64,000 nt of DNA, from assembly GCA_032433765.1 (NCBI GenBank), contig JAVIAB010000051.1, forward strand, positions 80,678,847-80,742,846. The letters run 5' to 3'. Source of the stretch: Megaustenia siamemsis. Lineage: Eukaryota > Mollusca > Gastropoda > Stylommatophora > Ariophantidae. The translations under genes and the position numbers were made by a program. Shown piece after piece: positions 42,690 to 53,299 of the stretch (positions within the stretch are counted from its first letter, which is position 1; every line of letters starts with the position of its first letter). The notes below the pieces were generated by a model. It did not search any database. It was not told the DNA's origin and worked only from the letters and a program-made list of their open reading frames with translations.

Positions 42690-42870
42690 TTGACCAATCA
42701 TCATTGAGTGCCGTCTCCGCGCCAAAGTGAGGCTACCATGAAGCGCCATTCCGTCTCTCTCTTGCTTTGATGGTGCAGATAGACTGACTTGTCCATCGTT
42801 TTATGTTAATCGTCCATGTTATGTTAGTCTAGATCTGCCTCTGCCACCTTGCATTTTCCTTTACAAGAGT
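42690..42870 (-). repeat. Dispersed repeat shared with 33960-34145, likely LINE 3' UTR
   Basis: Matches 33960-34145 (tgccgtctcc; gaggctaccatgaagcgcca; cctctgcca). It abuts the minus-strand LINE zeta on the side of its 3' end. Confidence 0.6.
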
Positions 42871-42889
42871 AATTGTATTAACCTGCTGT

Positions 42890-44130
42890 CATTTAACATG
42901 CCCCAAAAATCTAATTTGTCTTGTTTGAATTGTGTTTAGTAGTTCTCTTGTCATTTTTAGTTGTTTTAAGACTTCATCGTTTGTTTTCTTTTCCTTCCAC
43001 CCAATTCTACCTATTCTTCTATATATCCACATTTCAAAGGCTTCAATTCTCTGTTCTGTTTTCTTGTCTAATGTCCATGATTCTGCACCATACAGGAATG
43101 TTGAGAAGATATAACATTTTGTTATTCTTAGTTTTGGCCCTGGTGTTGTTTTGATGTTAGTATATTTTTAATGACATTAAAATTACTTTTTTGCTATTCC
43201 TATACGTTCTTTTATTTCAATTTTACATTTTCCACCACTGGTTATTGTATATCCAAAGTAGTTGTAGCTCTGAACTGTCTCCAGGTCTATTCCTTCAAAT
43301 TTGATATCCACTTGTAGGTTTTAAGTATTACATTTGTTTATGATCATTATTTTATTCTTTTTGATATTCATATCTAATCCATATTTTTTGCTTGTCATGT
43401 TTATTTCAATAAGTAATTCTAGATCGTTAAGATTTTCTGCTAGTAATTATTATCATCAGCAAATCTTAGGTTATTGATTATCTTTCCATTAATGTTTAGG
43501 CCTGGCATCTCTGTGATGTTTTTAAAGATTTGCTCAGTGTATAGATTGAACAAACTTGGTGATAGGATGCATCCCTGTGTTAGTCCACCTTTTATATCAA
43601 TAGGTGTAGAGTTATCTTTGTTATATTTTATTATTGCTGTTTGCTCCCAGTATAGATTACATATTTGTCATATGTATAGTCTATGAAGCAGGAATATATT
43701 GGTTTGTTTACTTCTGTGTACTTTTTGATTTATGTCCTCATGCAGAATATGGCTTCTTTTGTCCCACTGTTATTCCCAAATACAAATTGTTGTTCGTCTA
43801 ATTCAGTATTGATTTTATTCTTAATCCTTCCTTGCATAACTTTTAGCATGATTTTTGTTACATGGCCTATTAGGCTTAGTGTTAAAAAATTACTGCATTC
43901 AACTGCTTCATTCCTTTAGGCAATGAAATGAAAGTTATGTTTTTAGTTCATTTGGTATGTATCCTGTATGGTATATGGTATATGGTATATGTCATTGCAT
44001 ATATCTGTGATCACTTCAATGCCAAAATCTTCTAGTGCCTGTATCATCTCTATCTTTATATTGTCAGGCCCTGCTGCTTTTGCCTTTTTCATTGTTTGTA
44101 TATCTTTTTTCCACTGCCGATTTTAAGATG
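42890..44130 (-). pseudogene. LINE zeta reverse transcriptase and C-terminus
   Basis: From 44100 down on the minus strand: a KAAGPDNIKIE-like start (inverse of ttgtcaggccctgctgcttt), then GGLTQGCILSPSLFNLYTEQ and MPGLNINGKIINNLRFADD at 43595-43450. The C-terminal region follows with a degenerate FLYGAESWTLD, EAFEMWIYRRIGRIGWKEK and KTNDEVL at 43110-42930. Frameshifts are frequent. Related to alpha but distinct. Confidence 0.82.
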
Positions 44131-44159
44131 TCATAGGGTGATGACAGAAGATGCGACAG

Positions 44160-46130
44160 AACTAGCACAGCGGCAGAGGACAATGTAACATACACACAAC
44201 AGTGCTCAGAGCCAAAATAATGGAGAAACAATCGCGTTCATACAGACATAATGTAAATAAAATTGCAACCATCAATATTTGCGGTATCAGAGACAAAGAA
44301 GAACAATTAATCGACGCAATGATAAAAAGAAGAATCAAAATACTTGGAGTAGCAGACACAAGACTGAAGGAGAAACAAACAAGGAAAGCGTACATAAATT
44401 ATACCATAATAAACTCAGGAGTTAACACCAACGAAGTAGCAAAACACGGAGTAGGATTCATTGTAGACCCAGAAACGTCCAAAAACATTATAGAAATACA
44501 TCAACATTCAGAAAGGATAATTACCCTAAGAGTAATAGAAAACAACGTCAAAGCCCCATGAATCGATAACATCCCAGTAGAAATGCTAACAGCAGCGGGA
44601 GAGGCAGGATGTAAATGGCTACACAGAATATTCAACGCTGCATGGATACAACAGCAAGTCCCAGACGATTGGAAACAGTCCATTATATTACCAATATGGA
44701 AAAAGAAGGGCAGCAGAAGAGACTGCAACCAATATAGAGGAATATCACTATTAAGCCACACAGGGAAGTTATATGCCAAGATAGTTGAAAAAAGATTGAG
44801 ACCAATTATAGACCCACAACTAAGCGATGCTCAGATGGGCTTCAGGAGGAACAGAGGTTGCACAGATGTCCTATTTATCATAAAACAACTAGCGGAGAAA
44901 ACAATAGAGCATAATAAAAGTCCCATTTATCATAAAACAACTAGCGGAGAAAACAATAGAGCATAATAAAACACTATATACAGCTTTTATTGACCAAGAA
45001 AAGGCGTTCGATAGAGTGGACAGGGAACAACTGTGGTCCGTATTGCCCTTGTACGGAGTGAGTCACCACCTAGTAGAGATATGCAAGAGCCTCTATGAAA
45101 GTAGTCGCACTACAGTAAGATCTTCAGCAGGTTACTCTAAACATTTCACCATTAACTCCGGAGTAAGACAAGGCTGCGTGCTTTCCCCCTTACTTTTCAT
45201 CACATATATGGACAATATATGCAAATTAGCATGCCCAATCAGAGGAAACATACCAACACGGATGACAACAAACGATAACACAGAAGAGAACGAAATATAC
45301 GTACCAGAAAACAACAGAAGAGAGGAAGAAATAAATGAAATACTATTTGCAGACGACCAAGTTCTGATACATGAAACAACTGAGGACCTACAAGAACATA
45401 TCAACAGGCTAAACAACACTTGTAAACAATACAACATGAAGATCAACATAAGCAAAACCGAAGTAATGGCAATAGCGAGAAAGAAAGACAAACTAAACAT
45501 CATAATAGATAATACATCTTTGAAGCAAGTTGACAATTTTAAATATCTGGGTAGCACGCACAAGACAATAACCAAGAAACAGAGATAGATATAAGGTGTA
45601 ACAAAGCATGCCAAGTTATAGGCCAAGTATCAACACTATTGAAAAACAAAGCAATAACTACGGAAGCAAAAAGGGCAATATACAAATCAATTTTTCTACC
45701 AACTCTGTGCTATCAGTGCCAGAATTGGACGCTGGACTCTAGAACAATAAGAAAGATAACGACCACAGAAATGAAATGTGTCAGAAGAATGACAGGAAAC
45801 AGCTTAAGGGACAGAGTAAGAAACACTGACCTGAGGAAGAAACTCTAAATTGAACCAGCCATCGAATACATAAAGAAACAACAGATAAATTGGTTCGGCC
45901 ACATAACAAGACAGAAAGAACTAACAATGAATCAAAGAGCCATAAACAAACGCTACGAAAACGCCAGATTAAGAGGAAGACCGAGAAAGAGATGGATAAA
46001 GGGAATACTAGAGTCACTAGGAGGAATAACATCAGAAGATGCCAACAGAAGAGCAAAGAATCGCAGATTGTTTCTCCCCTCGACGCCAACGGCAGCAGAG
46101 GAAGGATAGAAGAAGAAGAGGAAGAATAGG
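44160..46130 (+). pseudogene. LINE beta with endonuclease fused to RT by internal deletion
   Basis: 44202-44561 starts an endonuclease (KIATINICGIRDKEEQLIDA; ILGVADTRLKEKQTRK; KHGVGFIVDPETS). At about 44545 it jumps into the RT (KAP-stop-IDNIPVEML, where related elements have KAPGIDNIP), so the second half of the endonuclease and the linker are gone. The RT follows: SIILPIWKKKGSRRDCNQYRG, MGFRRNRGCTDVLF, INSGVRQGCVLSPLLF, NEILFADDQVLIHET, VDNFKYLGST. Then come the beta C-terminus TEMKCVRRMTGNSLRDRVRN, WFGHITRQKE and RLRGRPRKRWIKGIL. A 52-bp tandem duplication lies at 44873-44976. Best beta copy in the window. Confidence 0.9.
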
Positions 46131-46319
46131 GTGATGTACATTTTATAATTGGTTTCTTGTCCCTTTCGTCATAAAATAATTATGTTATATATTCCTTCTG
46201 TCTATTGATTCTATCATTGTTGTTTGTTAGCATTTTTCCATTTTTGTTTGCAATACATCCACTGTCTGTGGCTTATTTTAATTTTTATTAGTCATTCTCT
46301 CTATTTCTGTGCATTCCTG
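46131..46319. other. Unassigned spacer
   Basis: No feature recognised between the LINE beta end and the minus-strand LINE linker. Confidence 0.3.
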
Positions 46320-47120
46320 TTAAATCTTGTTTATTTTTCACAGTTTAGATTTCTAGACATCTTTGGCTGAATCAGTCTTTTTTGTGCCGTTTTGCGTATT
46401 TCATTATCTATTTTCTTGTATTGGGTAGTATTCTTCGTTTGTCTTCTTTCTTCCATTTTTTTCAAGATAGTGTCAGTTACCCATTTTTGTTTTTTGTTCT
46501 TTTCCTTCTTGGGTAAGATATCGAAAGTTTTTTTTGTATGCTTTTCTTTATGCATTACTATTTTATTGTAACTTTTTCATCAGTATTTTCTCTTCTGTAC
46601 TTCTAAGTCCCTTCTTCTAGCAGCTTCTGATATGTGTTCTTTACTTGTATTGTGTAAGTAAAAAAAAAAGAGTAAAATACCCCGGTCACGCCAAGTGGCG
46701 TATAGGGAATGTGGTGTTAGTGACCATAAAGACTTTACAGACCTTCGGCACATGATTTATTGGGGTAATGTGGTCGGTATTACGCCCGTGCCACTTTACT
46801 TTCCCAGAATAAAATCCTGTACCCATTAAAGGCTGTGTGAATTGGAAGCCGTCGATGGGAGCGAACCCTACCTCTTGTCATTTGTAGTCCAGTTCTCTAA
46901 CCACTGAGCTAACGCGGCTCCCTTGTATTGTGTAGGTTTCTCTAATATTTTTTTTAAATTTATAGCTGTTATATCTAATAGTATTGTTGATGAATTAGAC
47001 TTTTGCTTGTTTCTCTTTAGTTTGAATCTTAATCATTGATGCTGTTACAGAACACATCTTTAATCATTATATAGTCTATTTGACTCTTCTTATCTACAGG
47101 GCTAATCTTATTTCCAAATA
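46320..47120 (-). pseudogene. LINE endonuclease-RT linker region, split by a SINE
   Basis: 46555-46331 encodes KNKKQKWVTDTILKKMEERR and KIDNEIRKTAQKRLIQPKMS, a typical linker between the endonuclease and RT of alpha- or zeta-type LINEs (compare KKWMTDEILKLMVERRKHK at 49264-48944). The sequence resumes at 46935-47110 on the far side of a SINE-B insertion with the inverse of a DNAxNQIDYIMI-like end of the endonuclease. Confidence 0.65.
46657..46921 (-). mobile_element. SINE-B, full length, inserted in a LINE, 13-bp target duplication
   Basis: Inverse body as in other copies, with the tRNA-like head at the right end (agttctctaaccactgagct then aacgcggctcc) and an A-rich tail at the left. Target duplication cttgtattgtgta at 46644-46656 and 46922-46934 is exact, so the SINE is younger than the LINE it splits. 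Confidence 0.95.
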
Positions 47121-47284
47121 ACCAATATTACCATATATCTATAATTGTGAAACAAAAATTAAAACGGGACAAACACTGACCTATTTTTATTAGGATGAGA
47201 GTGCGGCGAGTACGCAAGTAAAAAATAAAAGGTACTTTGGAGACCAAAACAGACGCAGAGTCATTGTACTCATTCTCAATCGTT

Positions 47285-47800
47285 AAAGCTTCTGTATAAC
47301 CAGCGTTTATTTAGAAAAACTTTCTGTGTAGCGAGTGTTTGTTTAGTAAAGGCTTCTGTGTAACTAGCGGTTGTTTAGTAAAACTTTGTGTAACCAGCAT
47401 TTGTTTAGTAAAACTTTATGTGCAACTAGCGTTTGTTTAGTAAAGGCTTCGGTGTAACTAGCGTTTGTATAAATAATTAGTGAAAGCTTCGGTACAAACA
47501 TCATTTGTTTTAGTAGAAGCGTCTGTGTAACTAATGTTTGTTTAGTGAAAGCTTCGGTAAAAACATCGTTTGTCTTAGTAGAAGCGTCTGTGTAACTAAT
47601 GTTTGTTTAGTGAAAGCTTCGGTACAAACATCGTTTGTTTTAGTAGAAGCGTCTTTGTAACTAACGTTTGTTTAGTGAAAGCTTCGGTACAAACATCGTT
47701 TGTTTTAGTAGAAGCGTCTGTGTAACTAATGTTTGTTTAGTGAAAGCTTTTATGTAACCAGCGTTTGCTTCATAAAAGCTTCTGTGTAACCAGTGCTTGT
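47285..47800. repeat. Degenerate ~30-bp array with 64-67-bp higher-order units
   Basis: The basic motif is gcttctgtgtaactagcgtt plus tgtttagtaaa. From 47480 on, units alternate as tgaaagcttcggtacaaaca then tcgtttgttttagtagaagc and gtctgtgtaactaatg, giving a doubled period. Confidence 0.85.
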
Positions 47801-48084
47801 TTCTACATATTACATTGACTATTTTTTATAGACTTTCACATACACTAATAAAATGACTGTTTACTTTTAACATTTTATTATTCTCTTTACAGTGTTTTCT
47901 CAGTTAATTGATTTTTCTTGGTTTACAACAGCTTGATATGAGATCGTGAGCTGTAGTAAATACAAAAAAGCATTAGTAGATCTTATTTTTTGTCTAAATA
48001 CTTTTGAAATATTTCAGAAATTAAGTTATTCTCCTTATGGCTTTTCTGTGGAATCTTAAGTTAAATTGTATGCTTGTTTGCTCG
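47801..48084. other. No recognisable feature
   Basis: AT-rich spacer between the array and repeat D. Confidence 0.3.
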
Positions 48085-48385
48085 CCTGCGTTCACCGTTG
48101 ACTAAAGGAGTGTACCCCTTTATCGTACGCCCTTAAAAGGACGTTAAGTGGGCATGTCTGCGTTGTGTTGTGATTTACAGTATAACTGTGATATTTGCGC
48201 CTTTCGGCCCAACACATCCGACTTCAGCATGATATTTTTGAGTATAGAGTTGCCTTCCCTCTTCGATCCCTCTTCGCTTGGCCAGACTAGACAGGTTAGT
48301 CTGTTACAAGAGGCACCACGGAGAGGTGGAGCAGGATCTGGATGGTTCTAGTTCACCGATCCTGGCGCAAGCCATCAGCTCATTC
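48085..48385 (+). repeat. Dispersed repeat D, copy 2
   Basis: Aligns with 9020-9312 (cgcccttaaaagg; cagtataactgtgatatttg; gaggcaccac; ggttcaccgatcctg). Same orientation. Confidence 0.8.
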
Positions 48386-48649
48386 TATTCTTTAAGAATA
48401 TGTCTCTTTTTTTTTTTTAATAAACTCTTTTTTGTTGTCTGTTTTTCTCCAGATAAATTCAATAAATGCGTTTATCTTGAGCCACATGGCCTTGATGCTA
48501 GCAAGTGTTTGACGTTTAAGTCAATCATCGTCCAATGTAGAGGAATACAGCTGCCTTAACACGACAGTGAGGCTTAGATTGGAGTTATGAACATCAGAAC
48601 TGCATCTTACATGTACCGCCCTGCCACATATTGTCTCATAATGCATTTA
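48386..48649. other. No recognisable feature
   Basis: Contains catgtaccgccct (48611), which resembles the 34-bp array unit of 27410-28700; otherwise unassigned. Confidence 0.3.
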
Positions 48650-49560
48650 TCTCTTCGATTGTTATTTTGTCAGGACCTGGAGCTTTGCCTCTTTCAATGT
48701 GTTGAATAGCGTCCTCCATTTCACTCTGCATTATTGGTGGGCCTGTGTCTTCGTTTCAAGTTTTTAGCTCTGGTCTTTCATCATTATAGAATTTACTGAT
48801 ATATTCTGTCCATCTTTCCATTGCCTTCTCCTGTCCCATTATTATATATCCTTCCTTTGATTTCACACATCCTGAAACTTTGACTTCTTTTCTTCCTGTT
48901 AATTCACTTATCTGATTGTGCATACATTTTGAGTCATTCATTGTTATTTTTCCATTTCTTCACATTTCTGCTTTAACCATCTTTCATTTGCTTCTCTGCA
49001 TTTGTTTTGAATCTCTTTGTGTAATATTTTGTATGCCCGTTCTTTTCTCTTATGTTTTCGTCTTTCGACCATTAGTTTTAATATTTCGTCTGTCATCCAT
49101 TTCTTTTTGTTGATTCTTTTAGTCACTTGTATTACTTCTTTTGATGTTCGTTGAATCGATTGCTTGAGCAGTTCCCACTGTTCCTCGATGTCCTGTATTT
49201 TCTCAATAGCATTATATTTATTTTGTACTATCATGCTATACTTATCAATCCACTTATCAATCATCTTTCTATCTACTCAAAGCTTAGTTCTAATTTTATA
49301 TTTCTTGTGGATTTCTGTGTCTTCCGAAGTTTTATTCTTATCTTTCAAACTACTGGTACATGGTCACTATTGCAATCAGCCACTGGCCTTGTTTTAACAG
49401 ATGTTAGCCCATTCCTGAATCTTCTTTGTACCAGTAAAAAATCAATTTGTGTACCTTTTTTTTGTCTGGGCTTTGCCATGTCCATAGTCGCCTAGGATGT
49501 TCTTTGAACCAGGTGTTACCTATAATCATTTCCTGTGTCTTTGCCAAATCTATTTAATAA
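48650..49560 (-). pseudogene. LINE linker and start of RT (alpha-like)
   Basis: 49264-48944 encodes KYNAIEKIQDIEEQWELLKQ, KRINKKKWMTDEILKLMVER and QNKCREANERWLKQKCEEME. 48941-48756 encodes GYIIMGQEKAMERWTEYISK and FYNDERPEL. Then the RT start, GKAPGPDKITIE-like, at about 48690-48650. Upstream, 49500-49270 holds the end of the endonuclease (inverse of an RRFRNGLTSVKTRPVADCNSD-like stretch). A classical linker of this LINE type; frame breaks between blocks. Confidence 0.8.
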
Positions 49561-49692
49561 AAATGGGTACCAGTGATTTTTATGGAAAGTAAAGGCGGCC
49601 TGGTGGGATACTGACCACATCACCAATAAATGCACTGTTGGTTCGAGAAAAATATGGTCACTAACACAATATTCCTAATACGCATATCTAGA
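49558..49692 (+). mobile_element. SINE-B-related element, partial
   Basis: aaatgggtaccagtgatttt, atggaaagtaaaggcggcct, gatactgaccacatcacc, then tatggtcactaacacaatat. A diverged subfamily close to 38600-38830; it lacks the tRNA head. Confidence 0.7.
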
Positions 49693-49734
49693 CCCCGAGC
49701 TAAAAACAGTGCAAGCACGTAGGTTATATATTTA

Positions 49735-51935
49735 TAACGTGAAGCAGGCTAATATATAACAACAGATCACATAGATATAACATTGTTGTTATTGAGTTAT
49801 TTGCGGGTTATCATCATTGCACTCCGAACATGTCCATAGGTGCTCAGTTCCCCTTCTCAGTAAGTCCCGCAGTGTCCAGCTACTGACGACTCCAGTTCTG
49901 TGTTGGTTGATGTCTTCTTATACACCCACTAAGTTTCTCGTTTCTGGCGGTATTCATCTGAACTCTCATCTCTTTCATCCGAAACGAGTGACGTTGACTC
50001 ATGGTTGCCGAAGTCCTGTCCTTCCCACATCTTGGAGGGAATTGATTACGTCCGCCCGATCCATTGGGTTACCGTCTTTAACGACGGCGCAGCTAGCCAA
50101 CCTATCCGTTCTTTCGCTTCCCCTTACTCCCGGATGTTCAGGAACGTAGACAAAGGTGACCCTTCGTATTTCTTTTTACTTTTACATTGACTGTACCCAT
50201 TGCATGCGTACAAAGTTCGCCACCACTTGTTTTTTTTTCATGCTCATCGAATCACTCAGTATGCAGACGTGGGTGTTGTCTTGTGACTCTAACCAGATCA
50301 ATGGCTTGGTCACTGCCATCACCTCCATTGTCATGCTACACGTGGTCATGACGTATGCACCATTGTCGTCCTTGACTATTCCGCCTGCCGAGCGTGCTGT
50401 AAATGCCCATGCACTCCTTTGGTGTCGTATTACAGATCCGTCTGTATAGATGACTATCTTTCTCATCGGTCTTATCCCAGAAGAGACCGTTGACCTCAGC
50501 ATTAACAACGAATGAGTTCTGTTCCCTACATTTCCTGTCGAGGGTGATAATGCACGAGAATGTCCCTTTGAATGATGCAGTCAGTATCGGTATCCACTCA
50601 TTACCAGCGTTAAGCCAAAAAACCTGTTTGATGACATCTTCTGCTCGGCCCACCCATGATTTGCCTCTTTTTAGCCTGGTACCTTTCACTGTGTTGAGCA
50701 CGTGGTGCAATGGATGCTCTGTATCTGTACTAATCTTCAGGTATTCTCGTGCTCTCCAAATCTTGATTCTGTCATCCATAGTTGGAAAGTCAAACAAGAT
50801 ACCTCATTGCTAAACAGGAAGTGTCTCTCGTACACTCAAAGATAATGCGCATAGCTTCGTTCTGTATTTTCTCCAGCCTGTCAATTTGCGTCGTACTGAC
50901 AGTAAGAATTGCCAGATTGTACTCGACTGGTGCGAGGACTAGCCCTTGGAAGAGAAAGGTAAGTAGCCTCTGCTCGATGTTGGCAGCTGCCATGACCTTC
51001 AAGGTGGCTAATCCTGTGCGAGATTTTGTTATCAAATGGCCTACATGGTCCCGAAAACACATGCTGCGATCAAACTTAAATCCGAGGTATGTCATCAACC
51101 TGTCACTGGTGACCTATACAGCTCTCATTCGTACCTCCGGTGTTTCCGTGTTAACGATATGATTATTAAGGGAGAACCATGCATCTGGGGGCCTCGGTAG
51201 CTAGTTGGGAAAACCACCCGACTAGGCTACCCATGATCTGATAACCTGTGTTCGATTTCTCTGGAAGCAGTGTTAATTGTACTATTAGTTGGAAAATTAA
51301 ATATCCCCACGATCGACCCAGCCAGTATCAGAAATGGGTAACATGATAGTACTCTGGGAAAGGTGAGGAATGCCGCCTCGCATCTCGAGTTTCGATGCTT
51401 GAAGCGCCACTATCCAGACGTCTTCGAGCACTTCTGGATAGGTGGCAGACCACATATGGATGAAAACTCGCCTGCTAAGGCGTCGATTCAAGTCTCGTAC
51501 TTACCTACCGTAACCATGAAACTGATGCTTTATTAGGATTAACCAATGCACCTGATACTTCACACTAGGAAGAGATGTTCGTTTTGCAGTGTGGAGGCGG
51601 TTTCCCGTCTGTCACTTCCCTATCGATATACCAGAATGTCATCAACAAAAGTCATTGTTTTTCCCATCCCATCCATCTGCTGTTTCGTGATCGTTAATGT
51701 GTACACGTTAAATAGAACTGGTGATAATAGTGAGCCTTGTCGCAGCCCTGTGGACAAATGAATGTTGGCTCGGATGACCAACTTCCACATCTGAGTATCA
51801 ACTTTCTCTGAAATAGTGCTGCAACGATCCATCTAATGAAGAAGGGGTGCACCACAAGTTTGGGTAGCGTGTGCACGAGGTATTCAAATGGTACTCTATT
51901 GTATGCATCCTCCAGATCTATAGCAGCAGCACATG
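49735..51935 (-). mobile_element. LINE delta, longer copy with RT and RNase H
   Basis: Minus-strand order: RT palm at 51832-51620 (GLRQGSLLSPVLFNVY; KTMTFVDDILVYR, catalytic FVDD), then a SINE-C insertion. The RT end follows (MTYLGFKFDRSMCFRDHVGH; LLFQGLVLAPVEYNLAIL), then KIWRAREYLKISTDTEHPLH, RNase H (IYTDGSVIRHQRSAWAF; TTCSMTMEVMAV) and the C-terminal CSEC tail near 49820. The 3' UTR includes a ctaatatataacaaca-type stretch at 49735-49790 that is tandemly repeated at 52560-52790. Many frameshifts. Confidence 0.87.
51187..51510 (+). mobile_element. SINE-C inserted in LINE delta
   Basis: Head gcctcggtagctagttggg (A-box-like), B box gtgttcgatttctctgg, body tcagaaatgggtaacatgat, agtactctgggaaaggtgag, gaatgccgcctcgc, cttgaagcgccactatccag. 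Flanked by aaccatg on both sides (51176 and 51512), a probable short target duplication. Confidence 0.85.
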
Positions 51936-51989
51936 TCTATAACGTGACGCAGGCTTATATATAACAACAGGTTACATAATTATTCTCAA

Positions 51990-52530
51990 ATCACGAAAAA
52001 GACTAAATGTCTTTCAAATGCGATGTCTCCACAGATTAATGCACATGAAATGACAGGATAAAATAACCAACTTAACTGTCCTGCAACGTGCTAAGACCCC
52101 AACAATCATGTCGATGCTCAGATGTCGAAGACTAAGATATCTGGGGCGCGTCCAACGAATGGAAGAAAAACACATTCCCAAGCAAATACTATATGGTGAA
52201 CTAAAACACGGAAAAAGACAAATCGGCAGACCTAATCTACGATATAGAGACATCTGTAAATCATCTCTGAAGGACTTCTCCATTTGTGAAAATGACTGGG
52301 AACATCTGGCAAGTGATCGCACATCATGGAGAGCATGTATAAGGAATGGTACAACATCATTTGAGACTGTGCTAAGTCAAAACTTAGAAGACTCATGAAA
52401 AAGGATGGAAAACCCCGTGGATCAGTGGACCTGACTTGTTCATTTTGTGACCGCGTGTGTTTGTCAAACATTGGTAGAATTAGCCACGAGAGAAGCTGTT
52501 CGACAAAAAACAAAATCTCAAAAAAACTGT
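51990..52530 (+). pseudogene. LINE epsilon C-terminal domain with zinc-finger-like end
   Basis: Reads KRLNVFQMRCLHRLMHMK, MSMLRCRRLRYLGRVQRMEE, KHIPKQILYGELKHGKRQIG, then the NDWEHLASDRTSWRACIRNG block. Past a TGA it continues to CSFCDRVCLSNIGRISHERS. This ending (YLGHVxRM...LLYGELxxGKR...WExLAxDRxxWR...Cys2His zinc-finger-like) is found in a separate group of animal LINEs. The finger part lies after a stop in this copy. Confidence 0.8.
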
Positions 52531-52559
52531 CACATGACCGTCCGACAAGACGAAAAAGG

Positions 52560-52790
52560 TCATAGTATAGTATAACAATAACATGAAGCAGACTAATATA
52601 TAACATCAGGTCACACAGTTGTAACGTAAAGTAGGATAATATATAACAAGAGGTTACATAATTATAACATGAAACAGGCTAATATATTACTTCAGGTCAC
52701 ATAGTTATAACATGAAGTAGGCGAATATACAACAAGAGGTCACATAATTCTAACATGAGACAAGGTAACATAAAACAGCAGATACCTACA
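52560..52790. repeat. ~44-bp tandem array from the LINE delta 3' UTR
   Basis: About five units of taacatgaagcaggctaata plus tataacaacaggtcacatag. Single copies of the same stretch close the LINE delta copies at 49735-49790 and (inverted) 60020-60060, and one lies at 51940-51985. The array is thus a multiplied LINE 3' UTR. Confidence 0.8.
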
Positions 52791-53299
52791 ACAAAATAAT
52801 GTCACAATTCAATATTTCTTAAGAAGCATGAAGAGCTCTAAAAAAAGATGACCTGCACGGCCAAGAGAAGAAAAACAGCGCACACATTACACATGTCAAT
52901 AGAAGGCATCCCAGTTATCGTTGAATTGATCAAACAAGCTTGTAATCATTACATCTAAGAAGCATTTTCCCATAGACTTTGCTATCAAGCGTAAAAGTCT
53001 TCTAGCTCCGCTCTTATTGACTTAGCCGTGGGGGTCGATACTGCCGTTCCTTCACGTGTAATCGTTGTGTACTCGCAACGTGAAATTCCTGGAAATTTAC
53101 CCGACTTTATTTGCGGAGAATTTTGGTAAAATGTGTTTTTGAAGTTGTTCATCGCAAACTATTTTTTTAGAGGGTGTTTTTTTACCTCAGCAGTGCACAG
53201 GAGTATTTACTGTCTGGGTGCTCTGGTATATCTTATTAAGCTGTGGGCTCTAAAGAGGAAAGGGTCTGGCTTCAGTAGGATAGTTAGTTCAAGGGTGGT
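52791..53299. other. No recognisable feature
   Basis: No gene or repeat recognised. The 286-residue frame starting at 53133 is driven by the downstream array. Confidence 0.35.

Noticed and set aside
45132..45626. 164-residue minus-strand ORF
   Set aside because: Antisense of the LINE beta reverse transcriptase, which has the FADD motif on the plus strand.
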